A stretch of 64,000 bases of DNA from Alteromonas lipotrueae (GTDB taxonomy: Bacteria; Pseudomonadota; Gammaproteobacteria; Enterobacterales; Alteromonadaceae), in assembly GCF_019249215.1 (NCBI RefSeq), contig NZ_JAESDI010000010.1, forward strand, positions 124,001-188,000, read 5' to 3'. Below, piece after piece: positions 43,579 through 52,810 of this stretch. The notes under the pieces were generated by a model, which worked only from the letters and a program-made list of their open reading frames with translations, had not been told where the DNA came from and did no database searches. The translations under genes were made by a program, and so were the position numbers. Numbering within the stretch: the first letter of the stretch is position 1; every line of letters starts with the position of its first letter.

Positions 43579-45321
43579 CTAGCGGTTGTTGTCTTGTGAG
43601 TACATTCCCACGATAGCGCCGGTAAAGCCACCAGCTTCAAAGCTGGATAGCACTGATGAGTTCACAGACATGATTAAGGGTTGATAAGGTTGTTCTTCAA
43701 TTCGATAGTAGAAATCCATATTCGCTTTATCTATATCTACTCTTAATTCAATTTGCTGTGCACGCTGCAACGTAATTCTCTGCTCTTTAATTGTTACCCC
43801 TTGAACAAGTTCTGGGGTATTGGCTTTTCGCCGCACCTGCAGTACTTTGTCGCCCTGTGAATTTTGGCTCAAACCAAAGGCAATATAGTTATCGTCATTT
43901 TGCATCGACATCATTCCAGCTTCCAGACCTGGCTGTAGTTCGGGAAACTGCAATTTTACCGAATACGTGGCCTTCATATGAGCCAGTCTGCGCCCAATAA
44001 AAGACGGTTGATTATTTTCACCTAGTCTATCTTTTCGAGCCGACATAAAAAGACGGCCATTTTCAATCTTCCACCATTGTGTTCGAGGGGTTCGGATAAA
44101 TAGCCACTCGAGTGGCACTTGGTTCGATTCAAAATCATAAATTTGTGTGTAATTACCACGTTTGAATTCATTGTTTGATGGGATTTGAGGTAAAGCAGGG
44201 CGGTCAATTTGATAAGGAATGGGGGCGTGATCGGGTAATATTGTTGGCCAACCATCGTTCCAAGTCACTGGCAATAAGAAGGGTTCTCTTCCTGTGTGAA
44301 AGTGTCCAATGTCAGTTTTGTCTAGGTCATAAACGCGATTGGCTAAAAATACCACCCACCAGTCTCCATTTGGGTCGTCAAACAGATCGCCATGTCCAGC
44401 TGCCGTGATCGGGAATTCGCGGTCTTTGGGTAAACCAATTTGAGTAAGAACGGGATTCTCTTGATTCGCTTCATATGGACCCAAAATAGAATCGGCTCGG
44501 TAAAGCAAATAGCTATGAAAATACTCGGTTCCACCGCCCGATGCTGACAAATAATATTTGTTTTTCACTTTATAAATATGCGGCCCTTCCAAATACTCAG
44601 TGTGCCAAGGCGCGGGGTCGTCACCATTTACTAATTCAACATCTTTTGAAATAGGCTGAAAAGTGTTGGCGTCTACTTCCATTATTGCAATGGAGGTATG
44701 GGCTGGATACTTCTTATTGGCAGGATCTTTATGGTGGACAATATAAACTTTGCCGTCGTCGTCAAAAAACAATGATGGGTCAATGCCTGCGAGTTCTGGC
44801 AACCAAATCGGATCAGACCAAGGGCCTGCGGGGTCGGTTGCGGTGATGATAAAGTTGCCGCCACATCCAACGCAGGTGGTAATGATATAAAACGTGCCCT
44901 GTCTATATTCAATCGCCGGGGCGTAAATACCGTTGTAGCCTATGTGTAAACCATCAAAATTGAGCTGTTCCGGCCGATTTATTGCGTTACCTAACTGTTG
45001 CCAATGCGCTAAATCTTTGCTGTGAAAAATAGGTAAACCAGGAAACAAGCTAAACGTAGAATTCACCATGTAGTAGTCATGACCTACTCGCACTATGCTA
45101 GGATCTGGGTAGAAGCCGTTCAGTATAGGATTTTGAATTTTTGTTTTAGCCAGCGGTTGATTAAAGATAGTATCTTTACCTTGATAGTTAAAGTCGTCGA
45201 ATATGGCATTTGGTGAAGCCTTCGGCGTTTGGTTTTGAGAGGGGGCGGGCATATTACACGCCGATAAAAATACAGCGATGGCTAGTAGCGCAAAATGGTA
45301 TTTATGGGTATTGCAGGTCAT
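43579..45321 (-). CDS. GH43 family glycoside hydrolase lipoprotein (arabinofuranosidase/xylosidase)
   Basis: 580 residues from the ATG at 45321 (GAGGGAA upstream); an in-frame ATG five codons earlier is less likely. The signal ends in a lipobox FLSAC. The five-bladed propeller shows the catalytic residues in place: NGFYPDPSI (base Asp), GIDPSLFFDDDG (pKa-modulating Asp) and LEGPHIYK (acid Glu). The last 190 residues are a beta-sandwich (QVPLEWLFIRTPRTQWW...), as in GH43 arabinofuranosidase/beta-xylosidase proteins. In this locus it would remove arabinose or xylose side groups from xyloglucan or arabinoxylan. Confidence 0.9.
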   Translation of the reverse strand: MTCNTHKYHFALLAIAVFLSACNMPAPSQNQTPKASPNAIFDDFNYQGKDTIFNQPLAKTKIQNPILNGFYPDPSIVRVGHDYYMVNSTFSLFPGLPIFHSKDLAHWQQLGNAINRPEQLNFDGLHIGYNGIYAPAIEYRQGTFYIITTCVGCGGNFIITATDPAGPWSDPIWLPELAGIDPSLFFDDDGKVYIVHHKDPANKKYPAHTSIAIMEVDANTFQPISKDVELVNGDDPAPWHTEYLEGPHIYKVKNKYYLSASGGGTEYFHSYLLYRADSILGPYEANQENPVLTQIGLPKDREFPITAAGHGDLFDDPNGDWWVVFLANRVYDLDKTDIGHFHTGREPFLLPVTWNDGWPTILPDHAPIPYQIDRPALPQIPSNNEFKRGNYTQIYDFESNQVPLEWLFIRTPRTQWWKIENGRLFMSARKDRLGENNQPSFIGRRLAHMKATYSVKLQFPELQPGLEAGMMSMQNDDNYIAFGLSQNSQGDKVLQVRRKANTPELVQGVTIKEQRITLQRAQQIELRVDIDKANMDFYYRIEEQPYQPLIMSVNSSVLSSFEAGGFTGAIVGMYSQDNNR

Positions 45322-45399
45322 TATTCCCTCGCTCATATTCGGGATTAAATTTAAGGTTTACGTTGCCTGATAACGTCTGACTGTATACCGGCAAGGCTA

Positions 45400-46602
45400 T
45401 CACTGAGTTGAACCATCATCTGACCAAGCTGTTTTTTGACGGATAAAGGCGCTGAGTTTTTTCGCATTTTTTAGGTGTTGCTCTACCCTTGGATGCGCAC
45501 CGTAGCCAGTATAATCAAATTCTATTTGGTCAATTTTTGCCCCTGCATCTTGCTGTTTTATTTGCTTTATAGCTTGGGTGACGTAGCCTGGCCATTGGTT
45601 GTCGCGTGTAATATCCATGCTGCCAAGGGCACATATAAAGTGAGCATCAGGGTGTTTACTGCGCAAGGTTTGAATAAATTCATAATAGGCCTGCGAGATT
45701 TCTGCAGGCGTGGCGTTCAGGCGTTTTTCGTTATCTATTAACCAACTGTCATTTTGTAGCAAATTCACCACAACGACGTGGGGCTGCCATTGACTAAAAT
45801 CCCATTTTGAATCGTTATTGGATTCGGCACGCAGTTGGTCAAAATAGGCAGGCATGGTGAAATCAAACCAACTGACCAAAACACCAATGCCACTTTTAGC
45901 GATGGAGTGAAATTCTGCGTTCAGATCGCGAGCGGCAATGGCTGCATATGAGAGGTAGTGATTTTTCTCAGCAGGATTATTGTCTGGTGCATTGTGGGCG
46001 GCCTCATTACCCATCCCTACGGTGACTGAATCGCCATAAAAAGCAATACGCCGTTGAGGTAAAGGCGTTGGCGTCAGTAACTTGGCACGTGCCTGCAAAA
46101 TTAACCCTCCAATATAGCTGCCGCCTTCTTCCCCTTCAGTACGCTTAAATAACGTGACTTCGGTTACTGGTTTTTCAATCATGTGGCTTAAATCGTATTC
46201 GTGGGTACCTTTTTGCGCGGCCAATACGTAGGGGTAAGCATCCTGATGATTGAAGATAACATTATAATAATTCAGTCCTTTATCGTCAGTAAGCCGAAGG
46301 ACTAACTTGGCGCCAGTAAACTTGAAACTCACACTGCTGCCGGGCCACGAAAGGTAGGGGCGGTTGGTATCCGTAGTGTCGATCCGGCCTGAGTATAGTA
46401 GAGCAGGGTGGCTAGCCGGAATGAATTGAGTTAGCGCGTGTTGTGCCGGATGGCTTAGTGTAGTGTCTGCAAGTGCTACTTTACTGAAAGCCGATTGACT
46501 CAACAGCACGAAGAAAATGGATGAAGCTACTAAACGCAACGTCTTTCTCAACCCCGTCCGCAACCCTGTGATAAAAGCATCGTAAAAGTTATTAGCGTAC
46601 AT
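45400..46602 (-). CDS. Carbohydrate acetylesterase, CE2-like
   Basis: 400 residues with a long signal peptide (hydrophobic part LVASSIFFVLLSQSAFS, cleavage near ALA). Residues about 55-175 are a jelly-roll domain (YSGRIDTTDTNRPYLSWPG) and 180-395 an SGNH hydrolase: FYGDSVTVG carries the nucleophile Ser, LLQND the block III Asn, and YGAHPRVEQH the His. This two-part layout is that of CE2 acetylesterases, which remove O-acetyl groups from xylo- or gluco-configured polysaccharides. It starts within the last bases of the SGNH gene upstream. Confidence 0.85.
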   Translation of the reverse strand: MYANNFYDAFITGLRTGLRKTLRLVASSIFFVLLSQSAFSKVALADTTLSHPAQHALTQFIPASHPALLYSGRIDTTDTNRPYLSWPGSSVSFKFTGAKLVLRLTDDKGLNYYNVIFNHQDAYPYVLAAQKGTHEYDLSHMIEKPVTEVTLFKRTEGEEGGSYIGGLILQARAKLLTPTPLPQRRIAFYGDSVTVGMGNEAAHNAPDNNPAEKNHYLSYAAIAARDLNAEFHSIAKSGIGVLVSWFDFTMPAYFDQLRAESNNDSKWDFSQWQPHVVVVNLLQNDSWLIDNEKRLNATPAEISQAYYEFIQTLRSKHPDAHFICALGSMDITRDNQWPGYVTQAIKQIKQQDAGAKIDQIEFDYTGYGAHPRVEQHLKNAKKLSAFIRQKTAWSDDGSTQ

Positions 46603-47890
46603 ATTTGTCTACATATGGCGTTAGTTGTTGCGCCCAAATTTCGTAACCCTTAGCATTAGGGTGGAGTAAATCCGGCATGATGTCTTTGCTCAAAATCTTG
46701 TCTTTGGTTAAAAAACTAGCGTTAATATCGGCAAATAAAATGCCTTGATTTTTAGCCAGCTTTTTAAGCAATACGTTGGTTTTTTGATTGTTGATTCTTA
46801 GCTTGTCGTTGTCATCAGTGCCGCGAGGAAAAATAGCCAACAGCAATACCTTACTGGTTGGTATTTTTTGTGTGACTGTCTGAACGATCGCCTTTACACC
46901 ATCATGAATAGACTCAGGCGAGTCCATACGGTGACCCGTATTATTGGTCCCTATCATAATTACCGTTAGCTTGGCGTTGAGGTTGTCGAGTAAGCCTTGT
47001 TCGGCCAACCACAACACATTTTCGGTGCGATTACCTCCAAAGCCTAGGTTGAGCGTACTGACGTCTGAAAAGTGTTTTTGCCAAACTGCTTGGCCGCTGT
47101 CTTGTTCCCAGCCATGGGTAATAGAGTCTCCCACTAGTAGTAATTTTTCATCACCAGATTGTGTTGTTTTTTTCTCTTCAACGCGGTTTGGCCACCATTC
47201 ATCGGCCCAAAATGCACGTAGTGGTTGTGGGTGAGTGGTCAGCGTGTCTTGATTAGGGCAGTCAAAATTGGCGGTGCTTTCACGCGTTATGGTTATGTTG
47301 GAAAAAGAGAACTCGCCGGTGCCAGAGAATGTGATCGCAAAAGGTTTGGCTACGGCGCTGAAATCGGCCCTGCTAGATGCAAAACAAGACAGCGGAATAG
47401 CGATTTTTTGCCAGCCTTTACCTTCAAACTCCTTGGCATACGGCCACAGATCAATCACGTTATTGCAATTGTCACCACAATTTATGGAAGTTTGTAAATT
47501 GGCGCTCTTCATGTCAATACTATTGAAATCAAACGCTAATGTGCCTTTTTCTATGTACTGGGTTAGGTCAAGTGGGCGACCGTGCGACATGTAAACTTCG
47601 CCGTCCCACGCCTCTTCAAATTTAACCGTTAACGCGTCGTCTTTAAAAAGCTTGTCTGATGTTGTGATCGTAATGGTTTCGTCAGATAAGCGAGCGAAAG
47701 CGCCGTTCAGCAATTGGTTGTTGCCTTGGTTGTCTATAACTATGTGCCAAGGTTGCAAAGGACGCCCCTGATACAGCGCGATGTCTTTGTCGACAGGTTG
47801 GGCCGCATTGTCAACTTTTGTACTGCAGCCATGTAAGGCCAGTACCATGGATGCGGTCACTAATGAGAGTAATGCTATTTTAATCTTCAT
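46592..47890 (-). CDS. SGNH hydrolase lipoprotein with N-terminal ExoP-like beta-sandwich domain
   Basis: 432 residues from the ATG at 47890 (GGAGCAAAC upstream). The signal ends in lipobox LALHGC. Residues about 40-210 look like the galactose-binding-like C-terminal domain of marine GH3 glucanases (ExoP type): PLDLTQYIEKGTLAFDFN, GWQKIAIPLSCF, FAITFSGTGEFSFSNI. Residues about 235-432 are an SGNH hydrolase: LLVGDSITHGW (Ser), GFGGNRTENVLW, MIGTNN and LHPNAKGYEIW (His). A deacetylase acting on the same glycan as the neighbouring CE2 is likely. The module pairing is unusual. Confidence 0.82.
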   Translation of the reverse strand: MKIKIALLSLVTASMVLALHGCSTKVDNAAQPVDKDIALYQGRPLQPWHIVIDNQGNNQLLNGAFARLSDETITITTSDKLFKDDALTVKFEEAWDGEVYMSHGRPLDLTQYIEKGTLAFDFNSIDMKSANLQTSINCGDNCNNVIDLWPYAKEFEGKGWQKIAIPLSCFASSRADFSAVAKPFAITFSGTGEFSFSNITITRESTANFDCPNQDTLTTHPQPLRAFWADEWWPNRVEEKKTTQSGDEKLLLVGDSITHGWEQDSGQAVWQKHFSDVSTLNLGFGGNRTENVLWLAEQGLLDNLNAKLTVIMIGTNNTGHRMDSPESIHDGVKAIVQTVTQKIPTSKVLLLAIFPRGTDDNDKLRINNQKTNVLLKKLAKNQGILFADINASFLTKDKILSKDIMPDLLHPNAKGYEIWAQQLTPYVDKYVR

Positions 47891-47950
47891 TGTTTGCTCC
47901 AATTTGTTTCCTTTTCGGATCGCTCGGATTGCCCCGGCGACTTTCTACAG

Positions 47951-48035
47951 CGCTTTAAAGCGTTTGAATCACCTATAGGTAACACGGTCACCAGCCCCTG
48001 TTCGCCCAGATTTGGCGTTGGTGGGCAAGCAGGGG
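47951..48035. promoter_or_regulatory. Palindrome and stem-loop between GH31 and SGNH genes
   Basis: CGCTTTAAAGCG (47951-47962) is a perfect 12-bp palindrome, a possible operator. CCCCTG (47995-48000) and CAGGGG (48030-48035), with inner GCCC/GGGC, form a stem just after the GH31 stop. Confidence 0.4.
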
Positions 48036-48050
48036 GGGCAACACAGTCAT

Positions 48051-50981
48051 CTACGGCGTTCTTGTGAGTGAGACAGTTTTACCTGAATAAGTGATTGTTG
48101 TCGCTGGCTTTGCGTCGAAGTTATCAGGCACAATCCCTTCTGAAATCCAACGAATGTGATAAGTACGGTTTTCTAACACACCTTCAAACGTGCCTCGCCT
48201 TTCACCAATAGTGAGGGTTTGCAGGCTTTCGTCGTAAGTCAGTGGAATATAGCTGTACTTACCGCTTTCATAGTCGTATGTTTTGCCGTCATCTTCGTAG
48301 ATCTCGAACGAGCCGTCAGCGCCAGTGAATACATTGATGGTATAAGCGCCGGTTGGCTTGTCGTAAACGTACTGAATGTTTTCTCCGGTCGGGATTATAG
48401 CGCCGGCCTTTACATACAAGGGCATTTTGACGAGCGGTGCATCCGCTTTGATAGTTTGACCTCCGGTGTATTTCTCGCCGCTATAAAAATCATACCAGTC
48501 GGTGCCAGCAGGTAAATAAACGTCTCTAGTACGCGCTTCGTATTCGTATACTGGGTTGATGAGCAACGCTTTACCAAACATGTAAGCGTCGTTTAGGTTT
48601 ATGGCAATTTTGTCTTCTGGGAAGTCCATGACTAAGCCGCGCATCATCGTGCCATCTTTGTGGTATATGTCACCCGCAATAGAGTAGATGTAAGGCATTA
48701 AGCGATAACGTAGCTTGAGGTAATACACCATACTGGCATAGGCCTCAGAATCTTCGTCGGCGATATTAAAGATTTCGCGATACGGATTTTGACCATGGGA
48801 GCGGAACAGTGGAACAAATGCACCAAATTGAAACCAGCGGGTTTGCATTTCTTGCCATTGTGCTTGGTATTCTTTAGCCATCTCTGAATAGTGTCCAACA
48901 AAACCATTCGGACCTGTCCTGTAGTGATCTTCTGGTGTAAAGCCACCAATGTCCATGGTCCAGTTAGGTACACCCGCTAAACTCACCCCGACACCTGCGG
49001 CAATTTGTTCTTTCAGGTTTGACCAGCGAGGTACTATGTCACCACTCCAAATTGCACTACCGGTGCGTTGAATTCCGGCAAAGCCGCTGCGCGTTAGGAT
49101 AAAGCTGCGCTTGTGCCCGTCAGTTTTTCGTTCACCTTTGTATACCCCTTCGGCGTTGGGCAATGCATAAGAGTTAAAGAACTCAGCGCCGCTACCAACA
49201 GAGAGTTCGTTCATGTTCTCTTTGCGCTTCTGGTAAGATAAGTTTGAATGTATATCTGGCTCTGAAGCATCTAACCACCAAGCGTCAAATCCTTTAACGT
49301 TCAGTTTTTCATTGAGTTGACGCCAAAAAATTTGTTGCGATTCCACGGGATACGGATCGTAGAAACCATTTAAGTAACCGGGCGCTATCCAGTCTAGGTT
49401 TTTCTCTTTCAGGACATTGTTGGTCAACATGTAACCTTTGGCATCTAACTCTTTGTAATTATCGGTTGTTGGATAAAATTTTGGCCAGATGGAAATCATG
49501 ATAGTGGCATTTAAATCATGCACTGTTTGTGTCATTTTGATTGGGTCTGGGAAGTACTGCGGATCAAAGTCATGGCTGCCCCAGGCATCGCTTGGCCAGT
49601 AAGACCAGTCGAGTACGATGTTATCGATTGGTAGTTGGCGCGCGCGGTATTCTTTTAATACGTTGAGTAATTCATCTTGCGTCTTATATCGTTCGCGGCT
49701 TTGCCAGAAGCCATAGGCCCATTTAGGCAGCATTACAGATTTGCCTGTTAGGGTGCGGTAACCGGAAATAAGCGCATCTTTGTTTTCACCAACAACGACG
49801 TAGTAGTCTTTGGCTTTGCCCGTTTCAGACGTGAAAGAAAGACTGAAACGGTCATCTTTGGGTTGCGGGTCGCTGTGCGCTAAGCGAAAGAAACCGTCTT
49901 GAGAGTCCCAATCGATGTTAATCGCCACCTTTTTGCCTTTCTCCAGCTCAATTTCAGTGTTGTGGTACCAAGGATTCCAGTTCATCCGCCAGCGGTTGAG
50001 CAACTCTTTACCGCCAATTGACAATGTAGCGTAACCACTGTTGTACATCCGGAATCGATGTAATCCAGTGGCTTTGGCTTCGATGCTACCGGTCCATACC
50101 ACTCGTGGTTGCTTAACGTGACTAACTTCCTGTGGCATTGGTTTTTCACGTACCGAGTTGTTGCTAAGAAATTTATAGTCTGGATCAGATTCAACGCGGC
50201 TAAAAACTAACGTGTCACCGTCGTAGTAGTTTGCTGTTAAGCCACCTGGGTTGCCGTTGGCATCGTATAAAATTAACTCTTGGCCTAAACCTGTTGCTGG
50301 TTGTGGATCACCAAAATTGGTAATCGATGCGTTGTCCCATAACACGCCGTAATTACGCGTAGAAATAACGTACGGAATGGCGATTGATAAGTTATGAGTA
50401 AGCAGACGAACTGATTCGCCAGCGTAGTTAATTTGCCCATTTTGATGTTGACCCAAACCGAAGAATCCTTCGTCGCTTCCTCTGTTCCACTGCTGATTAA
50501 TGGCGTAAGAGTCGAAATCTGGGGTGATGGTTTCTTGCGTCACTGTGCTAAATTCACCGCTATTTTCTTCGCTAAGTAAGATTTCCCCCGCTGCATTTTT
50601 TACGGTGACTGTGCCGTTTATTAGTGACACTTCCGCCGTCATTTCTCGTGTTCTAAGTTGTAGTAAGTTGTTTGAGCGCGCCGTGGTAAATTGACCAGCA
50701 GCAGGCATATTCACAATCAGGCTATCGGCCACAGCATTAAGCTTGCTATGAGGAATTGCGGTGACACGGATTATATTGTCGGCCATCACTTGCAAGCGAA
50801 CCGCTTTGGCTTGGCCTTGTGTGGGGGTCACAATCACCCCGTGCTCTATATGCTGAACGGTACCTGCACTTTCGACTTGTGCTGATGAAGTTTGCGTTGC
50901 ATCTTTTGAACATCCTGACAATACAGTGATAGACATTAAGCCTAATGCGACACTGTGAGCGAGTAGTTTTTTGTTCATCAT
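48051..50981 (-). CDS. GH31 alpha-xylosidase lipoprotein with PA14 insert
   Basis: 976 residues. The signal ends in lipobox VLSGC. After an N-terminal beta-sandwich a PA14-like insert is visible (about 295-385: VVWTGSIEAKATGLHRFRMYNSGYATLSI and following). The (beta/alpha)8 domain carries the nucleophile Asp571 in WWLDASEPD and the acid/base Asp648 in WSGDIVPRW. The residue pattern and the PA14 insert are those of Cellvibrio CjXyl31A, which takes xylose off the non-reducing end of xyloglucan oligosaccharides. It is the second gene after the receptor, next to GH35. Confidence 0.92.
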   Translation of the reverse strand: MMNKKLLAHSVALGLMSITVLSGCSKDATQTSSAQVESAGTVQHIEHGVIVTPTQGQAKAVRLQVMADNIIRVTAIPHSKLNAVADSLIVNMPAAGQFTTARSNNLLQLRTREMTAEVSLINGTVTVKNAAGEILLSEENSGEFSTVTQETITPDFDSYAINQQWNRGSDEGFFGLGQHQNGQINYAGESVRLLTHNLSIAIPYVISTRNYGVLWDNASITNFGDPQPATGLGQELILYDANGNPGGLTANYYDGDTLVFSRVESDPDYKFLSNNSVREKPMPQEVSHVKQPRVVWTGSIEAKATGLHRFRMYNSGYATLSIGGKELLNRWRMNWNPWYHNTEIELEKGKKVAINIDWDSQDGFFRLAHSDPQPKDDRFSLSFTSETGKAKDYYVVVGENKDALISGYRTLTGKSVMLPKWAYGFWQSRERYKTQDELLNVLKEYRARQLPIDNIVLDWSYWPSDAWGSHDFDPQYFPDPIKMTQTVHDLNATIMISIWPKFYPTTDNYKELDAKGYMLTNNVLKEKNLDWIAPGYLNGFYDPYPVESQQIFWRQLNEKLNVKGFDAWWLDASEPDIHSNLSYQKRKENMNELSVGSGAEFFNSYALPNAEGVYKGERKTDGHKRSFILTRSGFAGIQRTGSAIWSGDIVPRWSNLKEQIAAGVGVSLAGVPNWTMDIGGFTPEDHYRTGPNGFVGHYSEMAKEYQAQWQEMQTRWFQFGAFVPLFRSHGQNPYREIFNIADEDSEAYASMVYYLKLRYRLMPYIYSIAGDIYHKDGTMMRGLVMDFPEDKIAINLNDAYMFGKALLINPVYEYEARTRDVYLPAGTDWYDFYSGEKYTGGQTIKADAPLVKMPLYVKAGAIIPTGENIQYVYDKPTGAYTINVFTGADGSFEIYEDDGKTYDYESGKYSYIPLTYDESLQTLTIGERRGTFEGVLENRTYHIRWISEGIVPDNFDAKPATTITYSGKTVSLTRTP

Positions 50982-51007
50982 AATTAATAGTCCAATTTGT
51001 GTTCTTT

Positions 51008-52711
51008 TTAGTGTTCGTAAGTTGCCATTTTGATTTTCAAAATGTGGTGCTCTGATGTGAAATTAAGGCCCCAATCGGTTTGGTCACCGTTCCAAACCCG
51101 TTCAAATACCCATGTACCCGCGTCATCAAAATAACCCTCCTCCACGCGGTCGATCATAAATGGTAAGCCATCGATTTCGTCAGAAGGGGTAAGCTCAACG
51201 CGGCAACGAACGCCTGTGACCAAATATTCGTTTTCAGAAAGTTTGGCGATTAGTGCACCACCTGATGATGGGTCATTGCCCTTTGGCGGCGAAATCCAAA
51301 ACATCGGACGACCATAGGTTACGGTTGCTTTCCAACGACCTAGATCGAGTTCTTGTGTATATTGCTTTGATTTTTCTTGGGCTAGTGCTGCAGATACTTC
51401 GGCGTTCCAAACTGCTTGGTCTTCGGCTGTGTTGAGTGGCTCTGCAACTCCCCATGTTTCAGTACTAAAGCTGAGTTCTGCCCACGTAGAAGACCACGAT
51501 TCCATGAGTGCGTAATTGTCGGCAAATGGTTTGATGGTGGCATCGCTCATGTCTTTAGCGCCCAATGGAAAGTTAACGTAGTCGGTATAGTCCATACCGA
51601 ATGGCGCAAACCCAATGCCTTGCTGACCGAGTGTAGAAAAGAAGTAGCGAGCGTAGGGTTGGTCGTTACCAATTTCCGCAACAAACAAAGGGTTGTCTGG
51701 TCGCGAATACAGCGCTAAGACTGCGGCCACGGTTTTATAATCCCTAAAATAAATATCAGGCGAAATCATGTCGATGTTAGGTGCCGCTACTTTCCATAAA
51801 TCGATAACGTTGTCGGTTGGGCCTCCCATGGAATATCCCTCTCCTGGGTTGAACGGATTTCGCAACGCCACGTTTACGTTCATGGGCAGGTTCTTGATTT
51901 TTTTGCCAGCGGCCGCAATTTCATCTACGTAGGTGCCGATATGCCAAGCATGGAAGAACTCGTCGGCATCTTTGCCAAATACTTGTAGCCACGTGCCTGA
52001 GGGTTTACCTAAGGCATCCGTTAATTGTTTAGGGACTGCTTGCTCAAACACTTTTTGCGCCATTGGCGAAAAGTCACGTTTAGCGCCATAGGTGCCGACT
52101 TCGTTTTGCACTTGAACCATAATGACTTGATGTGTTGGATCGTTATCGCGTAAGTAAGTCATTAGGGCTTTAAAGGCCGTTTTATCTGCATCAAGTGTGC
52201 TTCTTGCCAGAGGGGACAGAGAGTTAAGGATCTTTCCGTCTCTAGTGATCACTCTCGGATATGTTTTGTTGTCTAACTTAACCCAAGAAGGCGCGTATTT
52301 AGGTGAGTTGTTTTTCCATGTGGCAAACCACAGTAACACCACTCTTACATCACGTTCTTTGGCCTCGGCTATCAAAGTGTCTAGGTAGCTAAAGTCAAAT
52401 TTACCTTGCTCCGGTTCAATCTGCTCCCAAGCAACGGGAATACCGAGTGTGTTAGCGTGCATTTTGTCAAACACGGGCCATACGTCATTTAGTGCACTTG
52501 GATAGTTGGCTGAATTATTGGTTTGAGCTCCCAACAATAAATAAGGTTTTCCATCGACCTGAAACTGGTGGCGCCCCTCTTTGCTAATGACTTGGGGCAG
52601 GGCTCTAGTGGAGTTGCTTGGCGAGTCGTTGGTTACAGGTAAGGTACTTTGACAGCCAATTAGAATGAGACATGTTAAGGTTGTTGCCAATACGGGTAAC
52701 TTTAAATTCAT
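51008..52711 (-). CDS. GH35 beta-galactosidase lipoprotein
   Basis: 567 residues. The signal ends in lipobox LILIGC. The TIM barrel opens with VDGKPYLLLGAQTNNSANYPSAL; catalytic acid/base Glu204 lies in VQNEVGTYG and nucleophile Glu346 in VAEIGND. The branch is that of CjBgl35A, which removes galactose from side chains of xyloglucan oligosaccharides in the periplasm. The C-terminal 120 residues form a beta domain. Its place between the receptor and the GH31 matches the Cellvibrio order. Confidence 0.9.
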   Translation of the reverse strand: MNLKLPVLATTLTCLILIGCQSTLPVTNDSPSNSTRALPQVISKEGRHQFQVDGKPYLLLGAQTNNSANYPSALNDVWPVFDKMHANTLGIPVAWEQIEPEQGKFDFSYLDTLIAEAKERDVRVVLLWFATWKNNSPKYAPSWVKLDNKTYPRVITRDGKILNSLSPLARSTLDADKTAFKALMTYLRDNDPTHQVIMVQVQNEVGTYGAKRDFSPMAQKVFEQAVPKQLTDALGKPSGTWLQVFGKDADEFFHAWHIGTYVDEIAAAGKKIKNLPMNVNVALRNPFNPGEGYSMGGPTDNVIDLWKVAAPNIDMISPDIYFRDYKTVAAVLALYSRPDNPLFVAEIGNDQPYARYFFSTLGQQGIGFAPFGMDYTDYVNFPLGAKDMSDATIKPFADNYALMESWSSTWAELSFSTETWGVAEPLNTAEDQAVWNAEVSAALAQEKSKQYTQELDLGRWKATVTYGRPMFWISPPKGNDPSSGGALIAKLSENEYLVTGVRCRVELTPSDEIDGLPFMIDRVEEGYFDDAGTWVFERVWNGDQTDWGLNFTSEHHILKIKMATYEH

Positions 52712-52754
52712 AACTTTTTAGCTTTAATAAGGTTAAACGAATTAATCTCAGTCA

Positions 52755-52783
52755 CTACAGCACTGGTTTTGCCAGTGCTGTAG
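52755..52783 (-). other. Intercistronic hairpin after the TonB receptor gene
   Basis: CTACAGCACTGG and CCAGTGCTGTAG form a perfect 12-bp stem with a 5-nt loop. No T-run follows on either strand, so it may stabilise the receptor mRNA or reduce read-through into the GH35 gene. Confidence 0.6.
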
Positions 52784-52810
52784 GTTGATTTCATATTCAA
52801 GAGGTTGAAT

